The notes: a model not told the origin generated them from the letters alone. Numbered from the stretch's first letter, positions 27,246-37,098 are shown. The stretch is 64,000 bases of DNA from an uncultured Acidobacteriia bacterium (GCA_903909435.1 CAIVVT010000061.1:1-64000), one strand, 5' to 3'. Translations and numbers: made by a program.

Positions 27246-27830
27246 ATGATGAACGTCTTCATCTCAATGCTGCGCGGCGTCAACGTCGGCGGTCACCACA
27301 AGGTCAAGATGGATGAGCTCAGGACGCTATACGAGTCTCTAGGGCTGAGCGATGTTCAGACCTATGTACAAAGCGGCAACGTCCTCTTCGCGACGCAGCA
27401 GCGGGAGTTTGACCGCCTTGCAGTCGAAATCGAGAAGGCCATCGAACAGCGCTGTGGTTTTCATGCCGATGTCATTCTGCTCAACGTCTCCGAACTGCGG
27501 GATGTGGTGCGCAGAAACCCCTTTGCGACCCGGCAGGACATCGCGCCCAACAAACTGCTGGTCACCTTCCTGTCCAGGGATCCCGGCCAGGAAGCCCGAG
27601 ACAAGGTGCTGGCGATGAAGATCGGCCCCGAGGAGTTGAGCTTCGGGGCACACGAGTATTACGTTCACTTTCCCAACGGTGCCGGCAATTCCAAGCTGCC
27701 CACCGCCGCGATTGAGCGTGCCCTCAAAACACCTGGGACGGCCAGAAACTGGAACAGCGTCACAAGAATGCTGGAACTCGCCGAGAGCATGGGAGCACAA
27801 CTCGCCCCCGATTCTCAGCCACAAGTGTAA
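27246..27830 (+). CDS. DUF1697 family protein
   Basis: 194 residues. The N-terminus MMNVFISMLRGVNVGG and the following KMDELRTLYESLG and TYVQSGNVLF are diagnostic of DUF1697, a small cytoplasmic alpha/beta family of unknown function. The family segments NSKLP and the C-terminal TARNWNSVTRML are also intact. Two Met codons stand in tandem at 27246 and 27249; either could start. There is no partner gene on the same strand close by. Confidence 0.9.
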   Translation: MMNVFISMLRGVNVGGHHKVKMDELRTLYESLGLSDVQTYVQSGNVLFATQQREFDRLAVEIEKAIEQRCGFHADVILLNVSELRDVVRRNPFATRQDIAPNKLLVTFLSRDPGQEARDKVLAMKIGPEELSFGAHEYYVHFPNGAGNSKLPTAAIERALKTPGTARNWNSVTRMLELAESMGAQLAPDSQPQV

Positions 27831-27879
27831 TTGGAAAACGTACTCCCATCTCAGCCTTGGCGCAGGACCTCGCGTTAGG

Positions 27880-27921
27880 CAGAAAACAAAAGCCATCGGA
27901 ACATAGTTCTATGTTCCGATG
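27880..27921 (-). terminator. Rho-independent terminator of the PEP-CTERM gene
   Basis: On the minus strand a perfect 13-bp stem (27894-27906 with 27909-27921; CATCGGAACATAG, loop of two) is followed by GCTTTTGTTTTCTG. It lies about 80 bases after the stop of the PEP-CTERM gene. There is no T-run on the plus strand, so it serves the minus strand. Confidence 0.8.
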
Positions 27922-28002
27922 ACTGAAACCACACACGGGAAACTGCCACAAACGGGAACTCGCTGTGGTCAACGCCAGGGCGCACTCCGTTTGTGAGCGT
28001 TG

Positions 28003-28656
28003 TTAGGCACTCAATCTGCGGCGAACGGCTCCGAGGGCCAGGATGCCGACGCCGAAAAGCGCCAATGTGCCTGGCTCGGGAATACTGGAGCCAGCGGTAA
28101 ATGTGGCCGTGAAACCCCAGTCCGGCTTCAATCCGCTGTTCCAATCGGCGCTGAACAAGCTAGCGAAATCCCCTAAATTGTTGGCATACGCGAAGGAGCT
28201 GCCGGGAATCAACTCGTTGCCCGTAGAGATGTAGCTCAAGCCTGAAGATTGGCCGTAGTAGTCTGAGACGCTCAAAAATGCAACATAGCTCGCTCCTGGT
28301 GTAAGCGCGAGCCCCCCGGTTGAAAACGTGAGTTCGGCATTCCCGGTATTGGGATAGTCCACCGACGGACTGGTGAACAGCAAGGTGCCGGCATGGCTGC
28401 CCGTCCAGGTCGCGATGTAGGCGCTCAGCACGATGTCCCCGGGGATAACCGGCCCAGCCAGGTAGAACCCGACGTTCTGCAGCGCGCTGTCTCCATTTGT
28501 TGGCGCGGTGAAAGTTTCACCATACGTAGAAGTATTGGGATACCCCAAAGGGTGCCAATACGGGTTGTAACCGGTGAAGTTGTCGTACGTTGTTGTGCCG
28601 GCGAAGCCGCAGACCGCAAATAGCAGCACAGCAACCGGCAAGAAAGAAATTCTCAT
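28003..28656 (-). CDS. PEP-CTERM sorted extracellular protein
   Basis: 217 residues with a signal peptide (MRISFLPVAVLLFAVCGFAG) and a classic PEP-CTERM tail: IPEPGTLALFGVGILALG followed by an Arg cluster (VRRRLSA). Such proteins are processed by exosortase (EpsH/XrtA types) and tied to the cell surface or exopolysaccharide. The mature part is a beta-sandwich-like domain rich in Tyr, Gly, Ser and Thr with no Cys. GGAGGAGG six bases before the ATG fixes the start; the open frame continues 54 bases upstream without a start signal. The gene is single and has its own terminator. Confidence 0.9.
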   Translation of the reverse strand: MRISFLPVAVLLFAVCGFAGTTTYDNFTGYNPYWHPLGYPNTSTYGETFTAPTNGDSALQNVGFYLAGPVIPGDIVLSAYIATWTGSHAGTLLFTSPSVDYPNTGNAELTFSTGGLALTPGASYVAFLSVSDYYGQSSGLSYISTGNELIPGSSFAYANNLGDFASLFSADWNSGLKPDWGFTATFTAGSSIPEPGTLALFGVGILALGAVRRRLSA

Positions 28657-28974
28657 AAGCCCTCCTCCAGATCCGCCCGGGACTCCAGTCGATCCCCCTC
28701 GGTTGGTCAATCGCCTCAGAGTTTTCTGCTAGAGTTACAGACCCTAATATTGTAATTAAAGTAACTGCGCCTTGGCTGCTGTATTTCATGTTCCCAATCT
28801 GGGCCTGCTTCGCTTCCCATAGCGTGGTCGCCAAGCTGCGCGGACAGTCTCGTCTTCTCTCGTGAATTGCAAGAGTACCTCTCCGCCCTGTCGCGATTGC
28901 CCACGGCGTTCGATCTGGCAGGGCTGGCGCCCGAGTGGATGCAAACACTGGTCGCTACAATGAAAACAGGTTCT

Positions 28975-30624
28975 ATGCGAATCGCTCTTTGCCAGATCAA
29001 CAACACCGTTGGCGATCTGGCCGGCAACCGGCGGTTGATTGCCGCAGTGGCGCGCGAAGCTGCGGCGCGCGGCGCGGACCTCGCCGTCTTTCCCGAACTC
29101 GCGTTGACCGGATATCCACCGCGCGATCTGGTGGAAAAGCCGTCGTTTCTCGACCGCACCCAGCAGGCTCTCGACGAGTTGGTAAAGGAAACTGGGGACC
29201 TGCCACTGGGACTGATAGTCGGCTACGTGGGCCGTGCACCGGCCGCCTCACCGCGCATCGCGACCAATTCTGCGGCCCTAATTGAGCACGGTCAGGTGCT
29301 GTTCCACCAAACCAAGATGCTGTTGCCGGCCTACGACGTCTTCGACGAGTCGCGCAACTTCCAACCCGCCCGCGAGCAGGAGATCTGCCTTTTCCGCGGA
29401 CATCGGATAGCGCTCTCCATCTGCGAGGATGCCTGGAACGACAAGCAGTTCTGGGACCGGCCGCTGTATCAGAACGACCCCGTGGCCGAACTGGCTCGCA
29501 AGGGCGCGGAGTTGCTGATCGTCATCAACGGCTCGCCCTATCACGTGGGCAAACGTGCCTTGAGGCGCGAAGTGTTCTGCGCCGCAGCCCGGCACCACCG
29601 ACTGCCGTTGGTCTACGTCAACATGACCGGCGGAAACGACCAACTCGTCTTCGACGGGTCGAGCTTTTGCGTGGATAGCGAGGGTGCGATCGTTGCGGCC
29701 GCGAAGTCATTCGACGAGGACCTCGTCCTTTTCGACACCGCCACCAAGCGCGGCGACCGGCACGACAGTCTGGCCATCGAAATCGATGCGGTCTATGAAG
29801 CGCTGGTTATGGGCACGCGGGACTATCTGCGCAAGTGCGGCTTCACGCGCGTTCTGATTGGTCTGAGCGGCGGCATCGACTCCACGCTGGTGGCCTGCAT
29901 CGCCGTGGACGCGGTAGGGGCGGAGAACGTGGTCGGCATTGGGATGCCCGGTCCCTACAGTTCCGACCACAGTGTAAGGGACGCGCGCGATCTGGCAGTG
30001 AACCTGGGCATCCGCTTCGAGGTGGTCCCGATCAGCGGCGCTTACGACAATCTGATCGGCAACCTCGCCCCTGTATTCGCGGACGCTCCCCGCGATGTGA
30101 CAGAAGAAAACATCCAGGCGAGGCTGCGAGGGCTGACGCTGATGGCGCTCTCCAACAAGTGGAATGCGCTGGTGCTCACCACCGGGAACAAGAGCGAGGT
30201 CGCCGTAGGCTACTGCACCCTCTATGGAGACATGTGCGGCGGACTCGCCGTCATCAGCGATGTGCCGAAGACGATGGTGTATGAACTATGCCGCGTGGTG
30301 AACCGCCGCAAGGGCCCCGTGGTGCCGGAAAACGTCTTCGTCAAGCCGCCTTCCGCCGAGTTGCGCCCCGACCAGAAAGATAGCGATTCCCTGCCGGAAT
30401 ACGGCGTTCTGGACGCGATTTTGAAGGCTTACGTGGAGGATCTGAAACCGCCGGCGCAGATCGCCGCGGAACAAGCGCTGCCACTCGGCGTGGTGCGCGA
30501 CATTGTCAACAAAGTGGACCGCAACGAATACAAACGGCAGCAAGCGGCGCCGGGGTTGAAGGTCACCACGAAAGCTTTCGGTATCGGCCGGCGCTTCCCG
30601 ATCGCGCAACGGTTTTTTGAGTAA
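28975..30624 (+). CDS. nadE: Glutamine-dependent NAD+ synthetase
   Basis: 549 residues from the ATG giving MRIALCQINNTVGDL, the usual N-terminus; an in-frame extension to 28867 is unlikely to be translated. The N-terminal nitrilase-type amidase domain (1-270) has the triad E41 (FPELALTGYPP), K114 (HQTKMLLP) and C150 (ALSICEDAW), which releases ammonia from glutamine. The C-terminal synthetase domain has the PP-loop GLSGGIDST at about 296-304 and TTGNKSEVAVGYCTLYGDMCGG. It amidates nicotinic acid adenine dinucleotide in the last step of NAD synthesis. Confidence 0.96.
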   Translation: MRIALCQINNTVGDLAGNRRLIAAVAREAAARGADLAVFPELALTGYPPRDLVEKPSFLDRTQQALDELVKETGDLPLGLIVGYVGRAPAASPRIATNSAALIEHGQVLFHQTKMLLPAYDVFDESRNFQPAREQEICLFRGHRIALSICEDAWNDKQFWDRPLYQNDPVAELARKGAELLIVINGSPYHVGKRALRREVFCAAARHHRLPLVYVNMTGGNDQLVFDGSSFCVDSEGAIVAAAKSFDEDLVLFDTATKRGDRHDSLAIEIDAVYEALVMGTRDYLRKCGFTRVLIGLSGGIDSTLVACIAVDAVGAENVVGIGMPGPYSSDHSVRDARDLAVNLGIRFEVVPISGAYDNLIGNLAPVFADAPRDVTEENIQARLRGLTLMALSNKWNALVLTTGNKSEVAVGYCTLYGDMCGGLAVISDVPKTMVYELCRVVNRRKGPVVPENVFVKPPSAELRPDQKDSDSLPEYGVLDAILKAYVEDLKPPAQIAAEQALPLGVVRDIVNKVDRNEYKRQQAAPGLKVTTKAFGIGRRFPIAQRFFE

Positions 30625-30752
30625 GAACCGGCGTGGCTCCACCGGACAATCCAACCGGAAAGAGTCGCGCAATCCGGCACACGGTTGGAAGGGATGGAAC
30701 TTCGCTCCTCGCCAAACTGGGGCGCAAGTTGTGATCCGCCTAGTACGGGGAG

Positions 30753-31364
30753 ATGATGTCCGCTATGCCAGTCTCAGTGCATCCCGATACTGCTCTGATC
30801 TTGATTGACATACAGACCGGTATGGACCACCCAAAGTGGGGCCCGCGAAACAACCCGGGGGCCGAAAAGAATGCCGCGCGCCTCCTGTTTGCCTGGCGCG
30901 AAGCCGGGCGCCCAGTGTTTCACGTTCAACATTCCTCACAGCATCTCTCCAGCCCTCTGCACGCATCGAAGCCGGGATTTCGACTCAAGCCGCTAGTCGA
31001 ACCCGCCTATGGTGAGCCCGTTATCGTAAAGAACGTGAACAGTGCATTCATAGGTACAACGCTGGATGAACAACTTCGAGCTCGGGGCATTCACGAACTG
31101 GTGATTGCCGGCTTGACTACGCCGCACTGCATTTCGACGTCGGTCCGCATGGCGGGAAACCTGGGTTACGGCGTGTACCTGCCCTCGGACGCAACAGCCG
31201 CCTTCCAGCTAATGGGTCCGGACGGGACGCCGTGCGATGCGGAAACGGTCCATCGCGTCTCGCTGACGACATTGCATGGAGAGTTCGCGCAAGTTACGGA
31301 TACCGAGTCGATACTGCGCGCTGGGGAAGGCCTGTCCACGACTTCGACGAAGACCGCCGTGTGA
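30753..31364 (+). CDS. Isochorismatase-family cysteine hydrolase
   Basis: 203 residues with all three catalytic residues of the family: D19 (LILIDIQTG), K93 (VIVKNVNSAF) and C126 (TTPHCISTSVRMAG). Members hydrolyse isochorismate, nicotinamide, N-carbamoyl compounds or amides; the substrate is not readable. GGGGAG at 30747-30752 precedes tandem ATGs at 30753 and 30756 and a third at 30765, so the precise start is uncertain by four residues. A paralogue with Ser in place of the Cys lies at 41142-41723. Confidence 0.9.
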   Translation: MMSAMPVSVHPDTALILIDIQTGMDHPKWGPRNNPGAEKNAARLLFAWREAGRPVFHVQHSSQHLSSPLHASKPGFRLKPLVEPAYGEPVIVKNVNSAFIGTTLDEQLRARGIHELVIAGLTTPHCISTSVRMAGNLGYGVYLPSDATAAFQLMGPDGTPCDAETVHRVSLTTLHGEFAQVTDTESILRAGEGLSTTSTKTAV

Positions 31365-31454
31365 AACCTCGATTTCTATTCGACTCGGACGGCATGGAGC
31401 CGGCCGGCCGCCGGCGCACGGATTCTCCGGACATGGTCACAATAGAGAGAAGCA

Positions 31455-33956
31455 ATGAAGAAATCCTGGTCCGCTGTTCTGTTCGCCGGTGGTTTGCTGC
31501 TGCCGGCCATATTCCTGGTTTCTCAGCCAGTGCAGCCGGAACGCGTCGGCCCGCGCGCTGGCGGTGGTTTCCTGCTCAACAGCGGCTGGACTCTCCGGCC
31601 CGCGGGGGAGCAGGTTCCGCTGAGCACGCTGCCGATGAGTTCGATTGTCTCGCCCGACGGCAAGTATGTGTTGATCCTGCAGGCGGGGTACATGCCGCCG
31701 ACCGTCACCTCGCATGATGCCAAGACGATGAAGGAAGTCGCGAGCGTGCGTGTGCCCGACGCCTGGATGGGCCTGGCGTTCGCACCAGGGTCGCCGAAGT
31801 TCTATGTCGGCGGGGGCTCGAAGGCTTCGGTCTTCGAGTTTGAACTGCTGAGCGACGGCAAAATCGAGACGCGACGCACTTTCTCCCTGGTAGACGAGGG
31901 GCAGCGCAAGCACACCGACTTCATCGGGGACGTCGCGGTTTCGAACGACGGTCACCTCCTTTACGCGGCCGCATTGCACCGTGATTCGGTATTCGTTGTG
32001 AACCTGACAACCGGTATCGTTATCGAGGAATGGAAGACCCTCGCCCGTCCGTACAAGATTCAGATGCACCCCAGCGGCCGGATCTTCTATGTGTCCGGAA
32101 TGGGCGCCAGTCGGCTGGCTCTGCACGACGCCGTGAGCGGCGCGCTGCTGATCAAGACGCCCACCGAAGCGGAACCGATGGACCTGGCCTACAGTGCCAT
32201 CAAGCCAGCTCCGGGCGAAGACAACGCGCCGGCCACTTACACGGCGCGACTGTTCGTAGCCAGCGGAGCGACGAATTTGGTAAGTGTGTTCGCGGTAGGG
32301 GCGGACGGGGCATTGACGCCTCTGGAGAAGATCAACATCGCTCTGACCGCCCTGCAGCCAGCAGGCAGCACACCGGCGGCGGTGGCGCTCTCGCCCGACG
32401 AGAAGACGCTCTACGTGGTCTGTTCCGACCTCAACGCGGTGGCCGTGGTGGATGTCTCGAATGCAAGGAGCGAAGTCCGCGGTTTCATCCCGGCGGGCTG
32501 GTACCCGACAGCGGCTCGCATGCTCGCGGACGGGCGTTTGCTCATTCTGAACGGGCGAGGCTTGCGCAGCCTTCCGAATCCCAAGGGACCCAACCCGACG
32601 AAGAACGTGGCCCCGATGCACCGCGGCAACACGGAATTGGAATACGTCGGTGGAATCCAGCACGGCACGGTCTCGGTGGTCGCGCCGTTCGACGAGGAGA
32701 AACTCGCGGACTGGACCCGGACCGTGTACGACAATTCGCCTTACACCGACGAGCGCATGATCGATGCGAACGTGCCGCAGGGTAACCCGATTCCGTCTCA
32801 GCCTGGCGGTCCGACGCCGATCGAGCACGTCATTTACATCGTCAAAGAGAACCGTACCTACGACCAGGTGCTGGGGGATATGTCCACTGGCAATGGGGAC
32901 GCTTCGCTGACGCTCTTTGGAGAGGGGATCACGCCAAACCTGCACAAGATCGCGCGAGAGTTCGTTCTGCTCGACAACTTCTACGTCAACGCCGACGTCA
33001 GCGCTGACGGGCACAATTGGAGCGCCTCGGCCATCGCTCCGCCGTACGTGCAGCGCATGTGGCCAAACAGTTACGGCGGGCGGCGGGCTCACTACGATTA
33101 CGAAGGCATGGAGCGCGCAGCGATGCCACCGGCCGGACGTCTTTGGAACAACGCCCTGCAGAAGGGGCTCTCCATCCGCAACTTCGGATGGTGGGTGGAG
33201 AATGCGCGGCCGTTGCCCGCGTCGGGGCCGCTGGTCGCCCAGACAAGAGATCCACAGCTGGCACCATACACCAATATGAACTACCGCGGCTTCGACCTTG
33301 ATTACCCCGACGTCGAGCGCGAGAAGGTCTTCGCCGCAGAACTCAAGCAGTGGGAATCGGTGGGGAAGATGCCGGCACTCACGATGGTGCGATTGGGCAA
33401 CGACCATACCTCCGGGGTGGCTGCTGGCAAGGTCGCCCCATTGTCCGCCGCAGCGGACAACGACCTCGCGGTGGGGCGTTTGGTTGAGGCGGTGAGCAAG
33501 AGCAAGTTTTGGGCGACGACGGCAATTTTCATCCTTGAAGACGACGCGCAGAACGGCCCAGACCACGTCGATTCGCACCGTTCGCCAGCCTACCTCATCT
33601 CGCCTTACACGCGGGCGCGCGGGGTCGATTCGACCATGTACAACACGACTTCGATGTTGCGCACGATGGAACTGATTCTGGGACTAAGGCCGATGACGAT
33701 TTTCGATGCTTCGGCCCGTCCGATGTGGAACGCCTTCACCAACAAGGCGGACACGCGCGCATTCGATGCACTACCGGCCAGCCACACGATTGACGACCGC
33801 AATCCGCCTGTGAAGACAGCCGATGCGCGGCGCTCGCAGGAATTCGATCTGGATGAAGCGGACCGCATCGACGACGACGCAATGAACGCAATCCTGTGGC
33901 GAGCGGTGAAAGGCAGTACTGCGCCAGCGCCCGTGCGCAGCTACTGGGGACGTTGA
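31455..33956 (+). CDS. Exported YncE-like beta-propeller / phosphoesterase fusion
   Basis: 833 residues. An N-terminal signal (MKKSWSAVLFAGGLLLPAIFLVS) is followed by a seven-bladed YncE-like propeller (about 40-440; TPAAVALSPDEKTLYVVCSDLNAVAVVD) and then an alkaline-phosphatase-superfamily phosphoesterase domain (about 450-800) related to AcpA/phospholipase C. Key segments are IVKENRTYDQVLGD, VNADVSADGHNWSASA, MVRLGNDHT and IFILEDDAQNGPDHVDSHRSP, which hold the metal-binding Asp/His residues. It should hydrolyse phosphate esters or phospholipids in the periplasm. The fusion is common in acidobacteria. The GH57 gene follows after 46 bases. Confidence 0.88.
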   Translation: MKKSWSAVLFAGGLLLPAIFLVSQPVQPERVGPRAGGGFLLNSGWTLRPAGEQVPLSTLPMSSIVSPDGKYVLILQAGYMPPTVTSHDAKTMKEVASVRVPDAWMGLAFAPGSPKFYVGGGSKASVFEFELLSDGKIETRRTFSLVDEGQRKHTDFIGDVAVSNDGHLLYAAALHRDSVFVVNLTTGIVIEEWKTLARPYKIQMHPSGRIFYVSGMGASRLALHDAVSGALLIKTPTEAEPMDLAYSAIKPAPGEDNAPATYTARLFVASGATNLVSVFAVGADGALTPLEKINIALTALQPAGSTPAAVALSPDEKTLYVVCSDLNAVAVVDVSNARSEVRGFIPAGWYPTAARMLADGRLLILNGRGLRSLPNPKGPNPTKNVAPMHRGNTELEYVGGIQHGTVSVVAPFDEEKLADWTRTVYDNSPYTDERMIDANVPQGNPIPSQPGGPTPIEHVIYIVKENRTYDQVLGDMSTGNGDASLTLFGEGITPNLHKIAREFVLLDNFYVNADVSADGHNWSASAIAPPYVQRMWPNSYGGRRAHYDYEGMERAAMPPAGRLWNNALQKGLSIRNFGWWVENARPLPASGPLVAQTRDPQLAPYTNMNYRGFDLDYPDVEREKVFAAELKQWESVGKMPALTMVRLGNDHTSGVAAGKVAPLSAAADNDLAVGRLVEAVSKSKFWATTAIFILEDDAQNGPDHVDSHRSPAYLISPYTRARGVDSTMYNTTSMLRTMELILGLRPMTIFDASARPMWNAFTNKADTRAFDALPASHTIDDRNPPVKTADARRSQEFDLDEADRIDDDAMNAILWRAVKGSTAPAPVRSYWGR

Positions 33957-34002
33957 GCGAAACCGCTGCCCCTGCTAGCGTTCAATCATAGAAGGAACTT
34001 CG

Positions 34003-36153
34003 ATGCCACGCACCCTGCTTGTATTCGTCTGGCACATGCACCAGCCTTTCTACAAGGATCTGGCGTCCGGCGAATACCAACTGCCGTGGACCCGCATGCA
34101 CGCCCTCAAGGACTACTACGGCATGGTCCAGATGTTGGAGGAGTTTCCGCGAATCAAGCAGACCTTCAATCTCGTTCCGTCGATGATCGCGCAGATCGAG
34201 GAGTACGCGCGCGGCGACGCCCATGATCCGTTTCTGCGCTGTGCGCTGAAGCCTGCCGACAAGCTCACGCCTGACGAACAAGCCTTAATTCTCAAGTACT
34301 TCTTCCAAGCTAATGCGGGGCGGCTGATCTACCGCTACCCGCGCTACGGCGAGCTCTTCGACGCCTGGCTCGCGGCGGACCAAAACGCGGAGCTTGCCCG
34401 GCGCAGCTTTTCCCCGGGGACCATGCGCGACCTGCAGGTGCTATCGCAGCTTGCATGGTTCGACGAGATCATTCTCGCTACCGATCCGGAGGTCAAGGCA
34501 CTGGTCGCCAAGGGGCGCGACTATTCACTGGCGGATCAGGCGTTGATGGGCCGCAAACAGATCGAACTTTGCGGGATGGTCATGCCCGCCTACGCGAAGC
34601 TCGCGAAAAGCAAGCAGGTGGAGCTTTCGGTTACTCCGTTCTACCACCCGATTCTGCCGTTGTTGTGCGACTCGAACATCGCTTCGATCTCGCACCCCAA
34701 CGTGACACTGCCGTCCCAGTTCAAGTATCCGGACGACGCCCGTTATCAGATCGAATCCGCCCTGGAGTTTGCCGAGCAGCGGCTGGGAAGCCGGCCCGCG
34801 GGCATGTGGCCGTCGGAGGGCTCGGTCTCGGATGAGGTGTTCAGGATTGCGAGCGAGTGCGGAGTCCGTTGGATGGCCACCGACAACGGCGTCCTGGGCG
34901 CGACATTGGGCAGGATCGCCGGTGTAGATGAGACCTACCGCCCGTGGTTGTGGAAGCAAGGCGATCACTCCATGCAGCTGATCTTCCGCGACCACTTCCT
35001 GAGCGATCTGATCGGGTTCGTGTACTCGCGTATGGATCCGGCGCAGGCCGCCGTGCACTTCCTGGATAGAGTTCGCGAGAACGCTCGCGCCCTGCACGCG
35101 CAGGGGCGCGACGCGCTTGTGCCTGTCATCCTGGACGGCGAGAACGCCTGGGAGCACTACGAATTGAACGGCCGGCCCTTCCTGAAAGAACTGTACCGGC
35201 TAATCTCAGAGGACCGCTCACTCGAAGCCGTAACTGTCAGTGAGGCCCTGCAGCGCGTTCCGGCGGGCGAACTCACGCGGATCCATCCCGGCTCCTGGAT
35301 CAACGCCAACTACGACATCTGGATCGGCGCATCCGAGGACAACCACGGCTGGGAGTGCCTGTTGGATGCCCGGCGACTCTGGCAGAAGTTCGCTCTGTCT
35401 GCGGATGCCCGCAAGCTCGATCCCGCGCGGCTCAAGCTGGCTTACGAGGAGTTGCTGATCGCGGAAGGCAGCGACTGGTTCTGGTGGTACGGCCCCGAGC
35501 ACTCCAGCGAAAACCGGCCGGAGTTCGACAAACTCTTCCGCGAACACCTGGCGAACTTCTACCGGCTGATCGGGAAGACGCCGCCGGACGAACTCTCTCG
35601 CCCGATCCTTGAGTTGCGTGTGGTCGAGTACCATGAACCGCCCACGGGACCCATCGCCCCGCTGATCGACGGCGAGGTCAGCAGCTACTTCGAGTGGATG
35701 GGGGCCGGACATTACCGGCCTGACGAGCGGCAGGGGGCGATGCACGGCCGCAAGATCCACGTGCAGGATGTTCGATATGGCAGTGACGGCGCCAGCCTAT
35801 TCATCCGCTTGGATTTCCACGTATCCCAGGCTGGTGCAATGGCGGGCATGGAAGTGCGCTGCTCCATCGAAGCGCCTGGCAGCAAAACGGGTGAGGAGAC
35901 CGAGTACCGTCTGCAGCTGGCTCGTGCCGGGGTAGAAGTTATCGGTGCGGAAGGACCTGGAGCCACCACGCCAGGAGCAATCCGGGTGGCCTATCTGCGC
36001 GTGCTTGAGATTGCAGTAAGTCTAGAGGCGCTGGGAGCAGAGCCGGACACTCCGGTGCGCTTCCAGTTGTCCCTGTGGGAGGACGGGTTACCGCTTGACG
36101 CACAGCCGGCGCAAGGCTGGATCCAGTTGACCCCAAACAAGTTGGCGGACTGA
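34003..36153 (+). CDS. Glycoside hydrolase family 57 protein
   Basis: 716 residues, no signal peptide, so probably cytoplasmic. GH57 region 1 is HQP at residues 13-15 (FVWHMHQPFYK). The nucleophile Glu is E272 in MWPSEGSVSDE and the acid/base Asp D330 in FRDHFLSDLIGF. ILDGENAWEHYE and GSWINANYDIWIGA follow, as in the amylopullulanase-like branch, with a C-terminal DUF1925-like beta domain. It probably cleaves or rearranges alpha-1,4/1,6-glucans such as glycogen. GAAGGAA upstream supports the start. No other glycogen genes are near. Confidence 0.92.
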   Translation: MPRTLLVFVWHMHQPFYKDLASGEYQLPWTRMHALKDYYGMVQMLEEFPRIKQTFNLVPSMIAQIEEYARGDAHDPFLRCALKPADKLTPDEQALILKYFFQANAGRLIYRYPRYGELFDAWLAADQNAELARRSFSPGTMRDLQVLSQLAWFDEIILATDPEVKALVAKGRDYSLADQALMGRKQIELCGMVMPAYAKLAKSKQVELSVTPFYHPILPLLCDSNIASISHPNVTLPSQFKYPDDARYQIESALEFAEQRLGSRPAGMWPSEGSVSDEVFRIASECGVRWMATDNGVLGATLGRIAGVDETYRPWLWKQGDHSMQLIFRDHFLSDLIGFVYSRMDPAQAAVHFLDRVRENARALHAQGRDALVPVILDGENAWEHYELNGRPFLKELYRLISEDRSLEAVTVSEALQRVPAGELTRIHPGSWINANYDIWIGASEDNHGWECLLDARRLWQKFALSADARKLDPARLKLAYEELLIAEGSDWFWWYGPEHSSENRPEFDKLFREHLANFYRLIGKTPPDELSRPILELRVVEYHEPPTGPIAPLIDGEVSSYFEWMGAGHYRPDERQGAMHGRKIHVQDVRYGSDGASLFIRLDFHVSQAGAMAGMEVRCSIEAPGSKTGEETEYRLQLARAGVEVIGAEGPGATTPGAIRVAYLRVLEIAVSLEALGAEPDTPVRFQLSLWEDGLPLDAQPAQGWIQLTPNKLAD

Positions 36154-36210
36154 ATGCGCCTTGCGCGAGCCGGCTGAGAACTGGCAGCGGTGACGCTTAG
36201 GCCAGACCGG

Positions 36211-36891
36211 CTACTTGCCCACTCCCGAGTAGCGGGTCAGGGTCGAAATAAGATCCGCGGCTACTGCGGGAACCGGGATCTTCCCGTTCAGTACGTCCTG
36301 CCGGTTTACCGACTTGCCGTACAAGCCGGCATCAGTGTCGGAATCGGCGCGCAGCGTTGCGCCCTGCAGGGCTATGCCCGCGAACACCCCCCTCGAACGC
36401 GACCAGGAGAGGATCTCCGCGCGCATTGTGGCGTCGGTTTGCGCCTGTGATTCGCGACCCACAGGTCCCGCGGCAACGCTCGCTTCCGCACCCAGCGTGA
36501 ACTTGCTGGAAAGCAGACGATCCATGCCGCGTTTATTCATCACCAACAGGATGATGTCCGTCTCCGACGCGCCGATCTGGAAGCCGACGCTTCCGCCTTC
36601 CACGCGCATGGCCACCGGCGCGCTCCAACCCTTCGGCGTGCGGCAAGTGGCAAATCCACGGCCGTACTTCGCACCGAGGATGAAGCCGGCCTTTTTCAAG
36701 CCGGGAACCAGAACGGCGCACTCGGCGCTTTTGAGAAGATCGCGTGGAATCGCTCGGTCTGACGTGTCCATGATCTCCTTGAACATGGAAGCGGAGTCGG
36801 CCAGACGACGGTTGTCGGCCTCATCTGCGTGCAGCAAAGCAGTCACGGAGAGTAAAGCCAAAGCCATAGTGGAGTAGACGCGAATTCGCAT
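36211..36891 (-). CDS. Exported SYLF (YSC84-like) domain protein
   Basis: 226 residues with a signal peptide (MRIRVYSTMALALLSVTALLHA); the frame is open upstream but the signal peptide decides the start. The SYLF/DUF500 domain fills the mature part: IPRDLLKSAECAVLVPGLKKAGFILG, a GFATCR segment, GSVGFQIGASETDIILLVMN and GVFAGIALQGATLRADSD. In eukaryotes this domain binds phosphoinositides; bacterial members are periplasmic or outer-membrane associated with unknown ligand. It converges on the GH57 gene with 57 bases between. Confidence 0.9.
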   Translation of the reverse strand: MRIRVYSTMALALLSVTALLHADEADNRRLADSASMFKEIMDTSDRAIPRDLLKSAECAVLVPGLKKAGFILGAKYGRGFATCRTPKGWSAPVAMRVEGGSVGFQIGASETDIILLVMNKRGMDRLLSSKFTLGAEASVAAGPVGRESQAQTDATMRAEILSWSRSRGVFAGIALQGATLRADSDTDAGLYGKSVNRQDVLNGKIPVPAVAADLISTLTRYSGVGK

Positions 36892-36924
36892 GTCTATCAG
36901 GATGCACGATTTTGGTGTTACATG

Positions 36925-36966
36925 CATGAAAAACCCCACCGCGTAGCCTTCATTCGTGGTGGGGTT
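36925..36966 (-). terminator. Rho-independent terminator of the hem operon
   Basis: On the minus strand a stem AACCCCACC/GGTGGGGTT (36958-36966 with 36932-36940, extended by a G-U pair) is followed by TTTTTC. It lies about 130 bases downstream of the hemG stop and 34 bases before the SYLF start. Confidence 0.75.
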
Positions 36967-37098
36967 CACTTGGTCCGCAGGGGTCAAGAGAAGGAGTAGT
37001 TTTCACTTATAAAGACGCAGGGAGTTGGGAAAAAGACTGCCCAAAAGAGAAATTCCCATCATCGCGAATAGGCCAACCGCGGCCAAACCTTTACAAGA

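Noticed and set aside
31437-33578. Open frame of 713 codons on the minus strand opposite the YncE-phosphoesterase gene
   Set aside because: The plus-strand protein has a signal peptide and two recognisable domains. The reverse frame is Arg/His/Val-rich with no family segment, as expected of an antisense shadow in GC-rich DNA.
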